From Aliirhizobium wenxiniae (lineage in GTDB: Bacteria; Pseudomonadota; Alphaproteobacteria; Rhizobiales; Rhizobiaceae), in NCBI RefSeq assembly GCF_019511445.1, contig NZ_JAEUAN010000001.1:62001-126000 (forward strand): a stretch of DNA of 64,000 bases, in the 5' to 3' direction. The notes under the pieces were generated by a model, which saw only the letters and a program-made list of their open reading frames with translations, was not told the origin of the DNA and did no database searches. The position numbers were made by a program, and so were the translations under genes. Of this stretch, positions 44,541 through 53,375 are shown one piece after another (positions within the stretch are counted from its first letter, which is position 1; the number at the start of each line of letters is the position of its first letter).

Positions 44541-44661
44541 TGTGAGCATTCGCCGAGGCTCTAGACTTCGGGGCCAATTGTTTACGGGTCAGAAACTGTA
44601 ATTTACGGAGTTATAATGTTCTAAAATAAGTGACCTGAGAATGTTTCAGAAAAGGATTCGC

Positions 44662-45162
44662 ATGTTCCCGCTGAATACTGAACTTGGTGCTGCTTTTTTA
44701 TCCTGCGGAATGGCTTTTTTCAGCTGGGATCTGGCTGAAGACCGGTTTTATGGTGATGTTGCTCTGGCGGAACTCTTTGGCATCGAAGAGAGCATCATGG
44801 CGTCGGGCTTACCAATTCTTGCCTTGATGGACCGTATTGCGATCGATGACCGCGCGCGGGTTGCCGCGTCGATCCATCGGGCGATTACCAGCGGGCAGGT
44901 CTATCAGGAGCAATATCGTATCGATCACGCTAAACGCGGCGCAGTTGATGTCCTGTCCGTCGGGCGGTGCCTCAAGGATAATGCGGGAATCCCGTTCATC
45001 TATAACGGCACGATCATGGAGGTTTCGAATAGTGTCGCTTCATCCATGCCCGATCCGCTGACCGGCTATTGCAGGTCGGCGCTCGATATCGCCCAAAAAA
45101 GGGGGAACGATCTTGCTGCGCGTTATCTTTCTTCGGCGCTTAAAGTCATCGGTGCGGCCTGA
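44662..45162 (+). CDS. PAS-domain protein without output domain
   Basis: A 166-residue protein. Residues about 10-115 form a PAS_3-like sensor (AAFLSCGMAFFSWDLAEDRF; VYQEQYRIDHAKRGAVDVLS; IPFIYNGTIMEVS). The last 45 residues are helical (RSALDIAQKRGNDLAARYLS). AAGGA six bases before ATG 44662 favours it over ATG 44641. No kinase or GGDEF domain follows, so it probably signals through a partner. It lies opposite the LuxR-type regulator and kinase, and its 3' end overlaps a small minus-strand ORF. Confidence 0.78.
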   Translation: MFPLNTELGAAFLSCGMAFFSWDLAEDRFYGDVALAELFGIEESIMASGLPILALMDRIAIDDRARVAASIHRAITSGQVYQEQYRIDHAKRGAVDVLSVGRCLKDNAGIPFIYNGTIMEVSNSVASSMPDPLTGYCRSALDIAQKRGNDLAARYLSSALKVIGAA

Positions 45163-45323
45163 AGGGAGAGGGGCAGCGGCTGCACGCTCGACAATCTCTC
45201 GATGACAGCAGAAATCCTGGCTTCTCTCTCGGAAGGTGACAGCCGGGTGCCGTTGCCGTCGCGCTTCAATGTCTGAACGAGGCTGAGAAGGGATGCAAGC
45301 GAGGAATTCGTATCGGATGTCAT
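45123..45323 (-). CDS. Small hypothetical protein (tentative)
   Basis: A 66-residue ORF with no recognisable family, Ser/Leu-rich N-terminus (SSLASLLSLVQTLKRDGNGT) and a mildly charged middle. It overlaps the last 40 bases of the PAS gene on the other strand. ATG 45323 has AAGG at about -12; the TTG before it is less likely. It could be a real small protein, but nothing confirms it. Confidence 0.35.
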   Translation of the reverse strand: MTSDTNSSLASLLSLVQTLKRDGNGTRLSPSEREARISAVIERLSSVQPLPLSLQAAPMTLSAEER

Positions 45324-45494
45324 CAAGGTGGCCTTGTTGTGTGAAGCGATTCACTACCCTTTCCGTTGCGCCGCAACAACGAATGCCAGATTGTATCTTT
45401 GATATATAGTATATTCTAATAGGCGAATGTAACTGATGCGCACATTTCTGATTTCGCTCGCGCAAACGGCGAAAACGGAAATCGGGTGTCGCGT

Positions 45495-46421
45495 TCAGCT
45501 GCCCTCGTGCAGCACGTGAGCAGCCCTTACGGCCGCGGAAGCGCGGTTTTCCACGCCCAGCTTGACGTAGATCTGCTCCAGGTGCTTGTTGACCGTGCGC
45601 GCAGACAGGCCGAGAATTTCGCCGATATCGCGGTTCGACTTACCCTTGGCGATCCAGAGAAGGACATCGGATTCGCGCGCGGTCAGCGGAAAATGCTGGC
45701 GCAGGACTTCCGTGTCGGGGAGACGATTGTTGGCTGTCAGGCGGAAGAGAAACTCGTCCGCACTCAGGCCACCGAGATAGGAAAGCTGCAGTCCCTTTTC
45801 CGCCGCCTCGTCGAGGAAAAAGGCGGCCTCGCGTGAAAAGCCCGGACGGTCGCGCTCCGTCATCCAGGTGGCGACACGCGCGGCAACCATGTCCAGTCCA
45901 TCGTCGCTGTTGGTGGCGGCATTGATCAGCCGGGTCGCCTGGGGTGTCGACCACTGGATGCTGCCGTCAGCCCTGACAGCCAGCAGGTGGCGACCGGCGG
46001 CATCGAGCGCCACACGGGCGCTCTGGGCGGAACGGGCATTGGCGAGATGGACGCGGATGCGGGCTCTGAGCTCATCGATATTGATCGGCTTGGTCAGATA
46101 ATCGACCCCGCCGGAACCCAGCGCGTGGACGACATGTTCCGTTTCCGTCAAGCCTGTCATGAAGATGACCGGCACCTGGGCGACTCCGGCATTGGTCTTC
46201 AGTCGCCGGCAGGTCTCGAACCCGTCCATGCCCGGCATGACAGCATCGAGAAGGATTAGGTCGGGGGTGATCTTGTCGATGATGTTGAGCGCCGACTGGC
46301 CGGATGTGGCAATCAGCACGGAAAAGCCGGACTGTTCCAGCGCTTCGGTCAGAAAGCCCAATGCGTCGGGGCTGTCGTCGACGAGGAGGATGATGTCGCG
46401 GGGCGTCGTCGTGTCAGCCAT
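45495..46421 (-). CDS. Response regulator with LuxR-type helix-turn-helix
   Basis: A 308-residue two-component regulator. The receiver covers 1-125 (IILLVDDSPDALGFLTEALE; phospho-acceptor Asp59 in LILLDAVMPGMDG; Lys in YLTKPIN). A middle region of about 130-235 contains a PAS-like segment (HLLAVRADGSIQWSTPQATR). A C-terminal LuxR HTH covers about 240-300 (LTARESDVLLWIAKGKSNRD and GLSARTVNKHLEQIYVKLGV). GGAGGAG precedes ATG 46421. Its start overlaps the stop of the upstream permease-kinase by 8 bases, so they are almost certainly partners. Target genes may be the neighbouring urt/ure genes (inference). Confidence 0.9.
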   Translation of the reverse strand: MADTTTPRDIILLVDDSPDALGFLTEALEQSGFSVLIATSGQSALNIIDKITPDLILLDAVMPGMDGFETCRRLKTNAGVAQVPVIFMTGLTETEHVVHALGSGGVDYLTKPINIDELRARIRVHLANARSAQSARVALDAAGRHLLAVRADGSIQWSTPQATRLINAATNSDDGLDMVAARVATWMTERDRPGFSREAAFFLDEAAEKGLQLSYLGGLSADEFLFRLTANNRLPDTEVLRQHFPLTARESDVLLWIAKGKSNRDIGEILGLSARTVNKHLEQIYVKLGVENRASAAVRAAHVLHEGS

Positions 46422-49400
46422 CGCTCGTCTCCTCCTTCTCAAGACGCTCCAGGAACTTCATATAGCCGGCCATGTCGAAGGCCTTCAGATAGAGGCCCAG
46501 TTCGTCGGCAAACGGACGGTGTGTGTCGTTTGCGGCAAGATCGGCAAGCTTTGCTTCTATCCCTCGCACGTAACCAATCTCTCCAAGCCGCAACAAGTCC
46601 TGAACATGGCTCGTCCCCGGACTTTTGACCGGCTTTTTCGCCGCAGAAACGGGGGCAGGCGGCTTCTCGTCGTCATAGATCCAGGTGAGTGCCAGATGTG
46701 AGGCGAGCTTGTCTGCCAGACGGCGCAGGTTGACCGGTTTGGCCAGCGTATCGTCATGGCCTTCGCCGGTGGTATCGGCGGTCGCGCCGTCGCCGATATT
46801 GGCCGAAAGCATGATGACCGGCGCGATCTGCCCTTCCTCGCGCAGACGCGCGACAAGCTGCCAGCCGCTCATGCCGGGCATGGAAATATCGACGAGAAAC
46901 AGGTCCGGCTTCACGCCCTCGATCAGCGTCAGGCATTCCGGGCCATCGGATGCGGTCAGCACGACGAAGTCCATCGGGGTGAGCACTTCCCGCATCAGGT
47001 CACGGTGATCCTGATTGTCGTCGACAACAACGATCGTGCGGCGCGGACCGGTATAGGAGACGATCCTGCGCTCCGCTGCCGGTGCCGTGTTCGGCCGCTC
47101 TATGGCCGACAGCATCAGCCTGACACGGAATGTGGAGCCTTCGTCCTTGACGCTCGAAACGGCGATTTCGCCACCGAGCGTGTTGGTGAGAAGCTGGGTA
47201 ATGGTGAGGCCGAGGCCGAGGCCCGGCATGGGGCGGATATTATCCGCCTCACCGCGCTGGAAGGGTTCATAGATGCGCCCGAGATCCTTCTCCGCGATGC
47301 CGCGGCCGGTGTCGGAAATCGTGAAGGTTGCGACCTGGCTGCGATAGGCGATTTCGAAACGGACCTTGCCTTCGTCGGTGAATTTTATCGCATTGGAGAG
47401 AAGATTGACGAGGATCTGGCGCAGCCGCTTTTCGTCGGTGCGCACATATTGTGGCAGAGCTTTTGCGCGAACGTGCTCGAACTGCAGGCCCTTTGCCTGC
47501 GCCTGCAGCGAAAACATCTCGACGATCTGGTCGAGAAAGTCCTGGATGTTGATCTCGTTGGAATAGACCTGCAGTCGGCCTGCCTCGATTTTCGATATGT
47601 CCAGCAGCCCGTCGATCAGGCCCGACAGATGGTCGGCCGAACGCTTGATAACCTTGATCGCCGACTGGCGCGGGGGAGGGATGGTCTCGTCGCGTTCGAG
47701 AATCTGTGCATAGCCGAGCACGGCATTCAGCGGCGTGCGCAGTTCGTGGCTCAGGCCGACGACATAGCGGCTTTTGGCGCGGTTGGCCGCCTCCGCATTT
47801 TCCTTGGCGTTCTGCAGCGCGGCATCGGTCTTCTTGTGGGCGGCGATTTCCTTGAGCAGCAGCGTGTTCTGGCGCGAGGATTCCTCTTCCGCTACGACGC
47901 GGCTGTCATGGGCGAGAACATAAAACCACGAAACGATGCCGGCGATGATGGCGAAGACGAAGAAGACGATGGAGATCGTGCCGTAGATGATCTCGGCATT
48001 CGCCGGTGCCGCTTCGCCCGCCTGATAGCCGACCATGGCAAGGATCGCGCCCATCAGCGAAATCGAGACGACGGCGGTCGTTGCATAACGCCCGAGCCGG
48101 GTCGTCAGCCTGGCGATGATATGTTCGGAGAGGAAGGTGCGGGCGACGGTGCCGACCTGGGTATTGAGGCGTGCATGCGGCTTGCACATGTCGTGGCAGC
48201 GGCTGTCGAGCGAACAGCAGAGCGAACAGATCGGTGCCGCATAGGCCGGGCACCAGGCCATGTCCTCGTGTTCGAAAGGGTGTTCGCAGACCGAACAGGT
48301 GATCGAACCGAGCGTCTTCCAGCTTTGGCGGGGTTTGCGGGCCAGATAATATTTGCCGCGCGTGGCAAAGGCGATGGCCGGTGAGATGACGAAGGCAGTC
48401 AGCGTCACATAGGTGGCTAGCGACACCATCAGCTCGCCGAACAGGCCGAAATGGGCGGCGAGCGCAATCGTCGCCGCGCCGAACATCGCGCCGAGGCCGA
48501 CCGGGTTGATATCATAGAGATGGGCGCGCTTGAACTCGATGCCGGGTGGCGAAAGGCCAAGTTTCTTGTTGACGAAGAGATCGGCGGAAATGGTGCAGAG
48601 CCAGCTCATCGCGATGATGGAGAAGATGCCAAGCGTTTCTTCCAGCAGGCGGTAGATGCCGAGTTCCATCAGGAGAAGCGCGATCGCCACGTTGAAGACC
48701 AGCCAGACGACACGGCCGGGATGGCTGTGGGTCAGGCGGGAGAAGAAGTTCGACCAGGCGAGCGAACCGGCATAGGCGTTCATCACGTTGATCTTCAGCT
48801 GCGAGACGACGACGAAGGCTGCCATAAGCAGCAGGGCTGCAGTCTCGTTCGGGATCATGTAGCCGAAGGCGGCAAAATACATATGCGCCGGGTCTGCCGC
48901 TTCATCGATCGGCACGCCGGTCGACAGCGTCAGCACGGCGAGGAAGGAGCCGGCGAGAAGTTTCGGTACGCCGACCACGACCCAGCCCGGACCGGCAAGG
49001 AAGACGGCGAGCTTGTGGCGCCATTTGCGCATGCCTTCCGGCGGCAGGAAGCGGAGAAAGTCCACCTGCTCGCCGATCTGTGGCATCAGCGCCAGGATGA
49101 CGGCGGAGGCCGCGCCGAATTCGACGAGATCGAAGGGGGCAGTGCCACCGACCTCGGCATTCGAGTGGCCGACGCCGGCAAAGGCGCGCCAGAGATCGAA
49201 TTTATCCCAGTCGAGAAAGGCGATGAAGATGAAGGGCAGGATGTTGAGGACGATCCAGAAGGGCTGGGTGATGAGCTGGAAACGCGAAATCAGCTGCACG
49301 CCGTAGATGACAAGCGGGATCACCACCACCGCGCTGATGATGTAGCCGATCCAGAGCGGTATGCCGAAGGCGAGCTGCAGCGCGCCCGTCATGATCGAGG

Positions 49401-49800
49401 CCTCGATGGCAAAGAGCATGAAGGTGAAGCTCGCATAGATCAGCGAGGTGATGGTCGAGCCGATATAACCGAAAGATGCGCCGCGAGTGAGAAGGTCGAT
49501 ATCGACGCCATGGCGGATGGCATAACGGCTGATCGGCAGGCCGACGATGAGCATGACGATCGCCGCAGCAAGGATGGCGAAAAAGGCGTTGGTGGTGCCG
49601 TAAGAGAGTGTGATCGCGCCGCCGATCGCTTCCAGTGCCAGGAATGAGATTGCCCCGATGGCCGTGTGGGAAATGCGGCTCGACGAAAACCTGCGTGCGC
49701 TTTTGGCGGTGAAGCGCAGCGCATAGTCTTCCAATGTCTGGTTCGCGACCCAGCGATTGTAATCTCGCCGGATCGGAATGATCCGCTGCCGTGCCGCCAT
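46414..49800 (-). CDS. NCS1 permease-like sensor fused to hybrid histidine kinase
   Basis: A 1128-residue inner-membrane protein. Residues about 20-480 are a full NCS1 (cytosine/purine/allantoin-type) permease with about twelve helices (start HTAIGAISFLALEAIGGAIT). A cytoplasmic segment at 502-539 has eight Cys (C502, C505, C517, C525, C528, C529, C535, C539). Two more helices lie at about 573-631. A coiled coil leads to the dimerisation domain with VVGLSHELRTPLNAVLGYAQ (His685) and the ATPase (VNLLSNAIKFTDEGKV, DTGRGIAEKDL, GLGLGLTI). A receiver follows with Asp971 (LVDISMPGMSGW), then a 75-residue tail. Transporter-kinase fusions such as CbrA use SSSF permeases; this one uses NCS1. The ligand is probably a nucleobase, hydantoin, allantoin or urea. 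Its stop overlaps the response regulator start. Confidence 0.9.
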   Translation of the reverse strand: MAARQRIIPIRRDYNRWVANQTLEDYALRFTAKSARRFSSSRISHTAIGAISFLALEAIGGAITLSYGTTNAFFAILAAAIVMLIVGLPISRYAIRHGVDIDLLTRGASFGYIGSTITSLIYASFTFMLFAIEASIMTGALQLAFGIPLWIGYIISAVVVIPLVIYGVQLISRFQLITQPFWIVLNILPFIFIAFLDWDKFDLWRAFAGVGHSNAEVGGTAPFDLVEFGAASAVILALMPQIGEQVDFLRFLPPEGMRKWRHKLAVFLAGPGWVVVGVPKLLAGSFLAVLTLSTGVPIDEAADPAHMYFAAFGYMIPNETAALLLMAAFVVVSQLKINVMNAYAGSLAWSNFFSRLTHSHPGRVVWLVFNVAIALLLMELGIYRLLEETLGIFSIIAMSWLCTISADLFVNKKLGLSPPGIEFKRAHLYDINPVGLGAMFGAATIALAAHFGLFGELMVSLATYVTLTAFVISPAIAFATRGKYYLARKPRQSWKTLGSITCSVCEHPFEHEDMAWCPAYAAPICSLCCSLDSRCHDMCKPHARLNTQVGTVARTFLSEHIIARLTTRLGRYATTAVVSISLMGAILAMVGYQAGEAAPANAEIIYGTISIVFFVFAIIAGIVSWFYVLAHDSRVVAEEESSRQNTLLLKEIAAHKKTDAALQNAKENAEAANRAKSRYVVGLSHELRTPLNAVLGYAQILERDETIPPPRQSAIKVIKRSADHLSGLIDGLLDISKIEAGRLQVYSNEINIQDFLDQIVEMFSLQAQAKGLQFEHVRAKALPQYVRTDEKRLRQILVNLLSNAIKFTDEGKVRFEIAYRSQVATFTISDTGRGIAEKDLGRIYEPFQRGEADNIRPMPGLGLGLTITQLLTNTLGGEIAVSSVKDEGSTFRVRLMLSAIERPNTAPAAERRIVSYTGPRRTIVVVDDNQDHRDLMREVLTPMDFVVLTASDGPECLTLIEGVKPDLFLVDISMPGMSGWQLVARLREEGQIAPVIMLSANIGDGATADTTGEGHDDTLAKPVNLRRLADKLASHLALTWIYDDEKPPAPVSAAKKPVKSPGTSHVQDLLRLGEIGYVRGIEAKLADLAANDTHRPFADELGLYLKAFDMAGYMKFLERLEKEETSDG

Positions 49801-49886
49801 GCCCTAATTTTCATCCCTTGGGAGGAGTGACCGTCAATTGGGCAGTTTCGGTGTTGGCGCGTGGTTTTGCAACCGAATTAACGGGT

Positions 49887-50231
49887 TCAGTGCGAGACGC
49901 TTTTCGAAAACAGGTTGACGACGATCACGCCCGAGATGATCAAGCCAAGGCCGATGATGGCGGCGAGATCCAACGACTGGCGAAAGAGCACGACGCCGAT
50001 TGCCGAAATCAGCACGATGCCGAAACCGCTCCACAGCGCATAGGCAATGCCGACCGGCATTTCGCGCAGCGTGATCGACAGGAAGAAGAAGGCGGCACCG
50101 TAGCAGAGAGCCATGCCGAGCGTCGGCAGAAGGCGGGTGAACTGCTGGCTCTGCTGGAGCAGTGTCGTACCGACAACCTCGAGCGCGATGGCGGTGAACA
50201 GAGAGCCGTAGGTGATGAGGGCGGGATTCAC
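49887..50231 (-). CDS. Small multidrug resistance (SMR) family efflux protein
   Basis: A 114-residue protein with four transmembrane helices. The essential Glu is in TAIALEVVGTTLLQQSQQF, and YGAAFFFLSITLREMPVGIA and YALWSGFGIVLISAIGVVLF are typical of EmrE/QacE. It exchanges protons for toxic cations as a dimer. The GTG start at 50231 overlaps the stop of the upstream TetR gene by four bases, so the two form a regulator-efflux unit. SugE-type members carry guanidinium; this looks nearer to EmrE but the call is not firm. Confidence 0.88.
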   Translation of the reverse strand: MNPALITYGSLFTAIALEVVGTTLLQQSQQFTRLLPTLGMALCYGAAFFFLSITLREMPVGIAYALWSGFGIVLISAIGVVLFRQSLDLAAIIGLGLIISGVIVVNLFSKSVSH

Positions 50232-50794
50232 GTCTTGTCCTTGAATGTGAGAGAGAGCAGGTGTTCAGCCAGCGCTTCGCGCGTCTCAGCCTCCACACCC
50301 GAATATTCGAGAAAACCGGCGAGCCAGAGACCGTCGGCGGCATAACGGGCAATCCCGAGATTAGGCCCGCTGTCGGTTTCAGCGTGGCGCTCAAGGCGCG
50401 CAGCATACCACTGCGACCACATGGTCTTCATTTCGGGATCTGTGAGGGATGACAGCGGCAGGGCGTTCCAATTGGCCGCACCCTGACTTTCGGCGGTCGC
50501 AAAAGCGCGAATATAGGCACGGGTGAAGCGACCGTGGCTCTCCGGGTCTTCTGCCAGCAGTTCATCGATCTCAGCATCCAGTTGTTCAAGAAGATCCTGG
50601 AATACTGCCTGAACAAGAGCCTGCTTGTTTGGAAAGTGGTGCAGAAGCCCGCCCTTGGTGACATGCGCGGCATCGGCCACGGCCTGCAGCGTCATGGCTG
50701 GCAGGCCCTGTTCGAGCGAGATCTGCGCTGCGCAATCCAGAAGGGCGCGGCGGACGATCTCGGGCTGTTTCTTTCGCTCATGGGATTCACTCAT
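50228..50794 (-). CDS. TetR-family transcriptional repressor
   Basis: A 188-residue regulator. The N-terminal helix-turn-helix is at about 12-58 (RRALLDCAAQISLEQGLPAM, LQAVADAAHVTKGGLLHHFP). The C-terminal ligand domain has WYAARLERHAETDS and ends LLSLTFKDKT. It probably represses itself and the overlapping SMR efflux gene. ATG 50794 gives the normal start; a longer ORF to 50830 adds 12 residues. No clear ribosome site. An operator should be just upstream, but no palindrome stands out. Confidence 0.88.
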   Translation of the reverse strand: MSESHERKKQPEIVRRALLDCAAQISLEQGLPAMTLQAVADAAHVTKGGLLHHFPNKQALVQAVFQDLLEQLDAEIDELLAEDPESHGRFTRAYIRAFATAESQGAANWNALPLSSLTDPEMKTMWSQWYAARLERHAETDSGPNLGIARYAADGLWLAGFLEYSGVEAETREALAEHLLSLTFKDKT

Positions 50795-50889
50795 GGGTGA
50801 AACATACCAGATGGTCGGTTTGTTTTTCAATCGACTGAGCCATCACGTTTTCGCAAAGCCGGCCTGCAGGAAAACACGGCCAATCCAGG

Positions 50890-51621
50890 CTAGTGGGGCA
50901 GGGACCGGGAGGGCGATATATCTGCGACGAATTGCGGGGAGAGTTCGCGCGCCAGCTTGCGGCGGATCGCAAGCGCGTAATCCGACTGATTGGCGACCTG
51001 CATGGTAAAGCCGCCGGTGCCGTTGACAACGGATCGGGTATAATAGGAGGCGAGTGCTTCGTCGTCGCTGGTTATGGCGAGTGCGTTGATCGTCACGCCC
51101 ATCCGCATGGCGCGCAACCGGGCCTGATAGAGTGTCGCCCGCAGGCGACGCTTCGGGGCCGTCGTTTCCCGTCCGTCGCCGGAGAGATTGATCAAGGCGC
51201 GATGGGTGCATAATCGCTGATCGGAGAGCATGTCGAGTGCCGACCAGAGGCCGCTGCCGATATTGGTGTCGCCATAGACATGCCGTTCGGTCCTTTCGAG
51301 TTGGCGAGCGAAATCCTCGGCTTCAAAACCGTGCGGCACGATGAACCAGCCGAGATCCTGTGTCGGGAACTCGCCATCGCCCCAGAAGACCGCGGCGAGT
51401 GCCACGGTGCCCGCTTGGCGCATGGCGGATTTCACGCTCTCGTCGCGAAAGGCCGCGGCGATCGCCGATTTCTGAAACTGGAATTCCGTGTCGGTCACGC
51501 TGCCCGATCCATCGATCGCCAGCACCAGCGCCACATCGGCGCAAGTCAGCGGCTCTGCCGATGCCTCTCCGCACGCAAAAATGCACAGCGCCAGTGACGC
51601 TGCCTTCCCCCATCGAGACAT
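50890..51621 (-). CDS. DUF1194 (von Willebrand A-like) exported protein
   Basis: A 243-residue protein with signal peptide (MSRWGKAASLALCIFACGEA, cleavage near ASA) and a VWA fold: the metal site DGSGSVTDTEFQFQKSAIA, VALAAVFWGDGEFPTQDLGW, THRALINLSGDGRETTAP and MRMGVTINALAITSDDEAL. I recognise it as DUF1194. GGAGGGCGAG precedes the ATG. It is exported, likely periplasmic, and probably binds a partner protein. No partner is apparent; it is divergent from urtA. Confidence 0.85.
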   Translation of the reverse strand: MSRWGKAASLALCIFACGEASAEPLTCADVALVLAIDGSGSVTDTEFQFQKSAIAAAFRDESVKSAMRQAGTVALAAVFWGDGEFPTQDLGWFIVPHGFEAEDFARQLERTERHVYGDTNIGSGLWSALDMLSDQRLCTHRALINLSGDGRETTAPKRRLRATLYQARLRAMRMGVTINALAITSDDEALASYYTRSVVNGTGGFTMQVANQSDYALAIRRKLARELSPQFVADISPSRSLPH

Positions 51622-51838
51622 CTCGCCCTCCAGCCCTCTCGATCGAGGCGTTTTAGCATAGATTGAAATACGCGCCTATGACGAAATCCGTCTGGCCTTC
51701 ATCACAGCTGCAGCTTTGCCCCCGCTGCCTACGTCATTTTGCGTATGTGGTTTTGCAGTCCAGCGCCCGATAGTCCCCTCAGGCAACGGTCAACGTCACC
51801 GTTGTGCCAAGAAACCAATAAAGAGGGGGTTTGATCCT

Positions 51839-53128
51839 ATGAGCTTCAAGGCGAAACTGGGCGGAGCACTGCTGGCTGCCGCACTTTCCACCACCGCTTT
51901 CCACGGCGCATTCGCGGCCGACGACACGATCAAGATCGGCGTTCTTCACTCGCTCTCCGGCACGATGGCGATTTCGGAAACGACGCTGAAAGACGCCATG
52001 CTGATGCTCGTCGAAGAGCAGAACAAGAAGGGCGGCGTGCTGGGCAAGAAGCTCGAAGCCGTCGTCGTCGACCCGGCTTCCGACTGGCCGCTGTTTGCCG
52101 AAAAGGCCCGCCAGTTGATCTCCCAGGACAAGGTCGCCGCCGTATTCGGTTGCTGGACCTCGTCTTCGCGCAAGTCCGTTCTGCCGGTCTTCGAAGAGCT
52201 GAATTCGATCCTCTTCTATCCGGTTCAGTATGAGGGTGAAGAATCCTCGCGCAACATCTTCTACACGGGTGCCGCCCCGAACCAGCAGGCCATCCCGGCC
52301 GTCGATTATCTGGCTGAGACCGAAGGCGTCGAGCGTTGGGTTCTCGCCGGCACCGACTATGTCTATCCGCAGACGACCAACAAGATCCTGAAGGCCTACC
52401 TGATGTCCAAGGGCGTCGCGGAAGAGGACATCATGATCAACTACACGCCGTTCGGTCATTCCGACTGGCAGACGATCGTCTCCGACATCAAGAAGTTCGG
52501 CTCCGCCGGCAAGAAGACCGCCGTCGTCTCCACCATCAACGGCGACGCCAACGTTCCCTTCTACAAGGAACTCGGCAACCAGGGCATCAAGGCCGAAGAC
52601 ATTCCGGTCGTCGCCTTCTCCGTCGGTGAAGAAGAACTCGCCGGCCTCGACACCGCGCCGCTCGTCGGCCATCTCGCCGCCTGGAACTATTTCCAGTCCG
52701 TCGATGCACCGGTCAATGCCGAGTTCATCAAGACCTGGCATGCCTACACGAAGAACGACAAGCGCGTCACCAACGACCCGATGGAAGCCGCCTATATCGG
52801 CTTCAACGCCTGGGTAAAGGCCGTCGAAGCTGCCGGCACGACCGAGACGGACGCTGTTCTCGACTCGATCATCGGCGTTTCCGTCCCGAACCTCTCGGGC
52901 GGCACCTCCACCGTCATGCCGAACCATCACATCACCAAGCCAGTGCTGATCGGTGAAATCCAGGCCGACGGCCAGTTCGAAGTGGTGCAGGAAACCGCAG
53001 CCGTCGTCGGTGACGAATGGTCGGATTACCTGCCGGATTCCAAAGACCTGATCTCCGATTGGCGCAAGCCGATGGAATGCGGCAACTTCAACGTCGCCAC
53101 CGGCAAATGCGGCGGCAAGGGTAGCTGA
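51839..53128 (+). CDS. urtA: Urea ABC transporter substrate-binding protein UrtA
   Basis: A 429-residue periplasmic protein that captures urea. The signal peptide ends in FHGAFAADD and the mature domain begins IKIGVLHSLSGTMAISETTL. Family-specific stretches are VFGCWTSSSRKSVLPVFEEL, SILFYPVQYEGEESSRNIFY, TGAAPNQQAIPAVDYL, and the C-terminal segment VMPNHHITKPVLIGEIQADG. AGAGGGGG lies upstream of ATG 51839. First gene of urtABCDE; a long nested palindrome separates it from urtB, which may lower expression of the downstream genes. Confidence 0.95.
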   Translation: MSFKAKLGGALLAAALSTTAFHGAFAADDTIKIGVLHSLSGTMAISETTLKDAMLMLVEEQNKKGGVLGKKLEAVVVDPASDWPLFAEKARQLISQDKVAAVFGCWTSSSRKSVLPVFEELNSILFYPVQYEGEESSRNIFYTGAAPNQQAIPAVDYLAETEGVERWVLAGTDYVYPQTTNKILKAYLMSKGVAEEDIMINYTPFGHSDWQTIVSDIKKFGSAGKKTAVVSTINGDANVPFYKELGNQGIKAEDIPVVAFSVGEEELAGLDTAPLVGHLAAWNYFQSVDAPVNAEFIKTWHAYTKNDKRVTNDPMEAAYIGFNAWVKAVEAAGTTETDAVLDSIIGVSVPNLSGGTSTVMPNHHITKPVLIGEIQADGQFEVVQETAAVVGDEWSDYLPDSKDLISDWRKPMECGNFNVATGKCGGKGS

Positions 53129-53156
53129 TAGGCATCCTCTTGTTGGTGGGGGCTTA

Positions 53157-53338
53157 CCCCCTCACCAACAAAATCTAAGACTTAGCCTTTGGCTAAGATC
53201 TTGATTTTGTAACCTCTCCCACAAGGGGAGAGGTAGGCGCCGAGGGTGCCGCACCCGCCAGTATCTCTCCCCTTTGTGGGAGAGAAAGCGATTTCAACAT
53301 CTTAGCGCAGCTAAGTGTTAGAAATCGCAAGTGAGGGG
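53157..53338. repeat. Nested palindromic intergenic element between urtA and urtB
   Basis: An approximately 182-bp mosaic. Outer arms CCCCTCAC / GTGAGGGG frame it. Inside are two large imperfect hairpins (53170-53207 with TTAGCC/GGCTAA, and 53287-53329 with TTAGC/GCTAA), and two CTCTCCC...GGGAGAG hairpins (53214-53233 and 53265-53284) that are inverted copies of each other. It resembles rhizobial RIME-type mosaics. It lies inside an operon and would form a strong mRNA structure. Confidence 0.8.
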
Positions 53339-53375
53339 ATCTGCGGCGGAAACGTCGACGGAGATGGGCCACATC

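Noticed and set aside
46756-48384. 542-codon plus-strand frame inside the permease-kinase gene
   Set aside because: Antisense shadow; the kinase motifs on the minus strand are unambiguous.
51622-51838. Sigma-54 (-24/-12) promoter before urtA
   Set aside because: I looked for TGGC-N8-TTGC spacing because nitrogen control is expected, but no convincing match was found.
53157-53338. CRISPR array
   Set aside because: The repeats are inverted, not direct, with no regular spacers and no cas genes.
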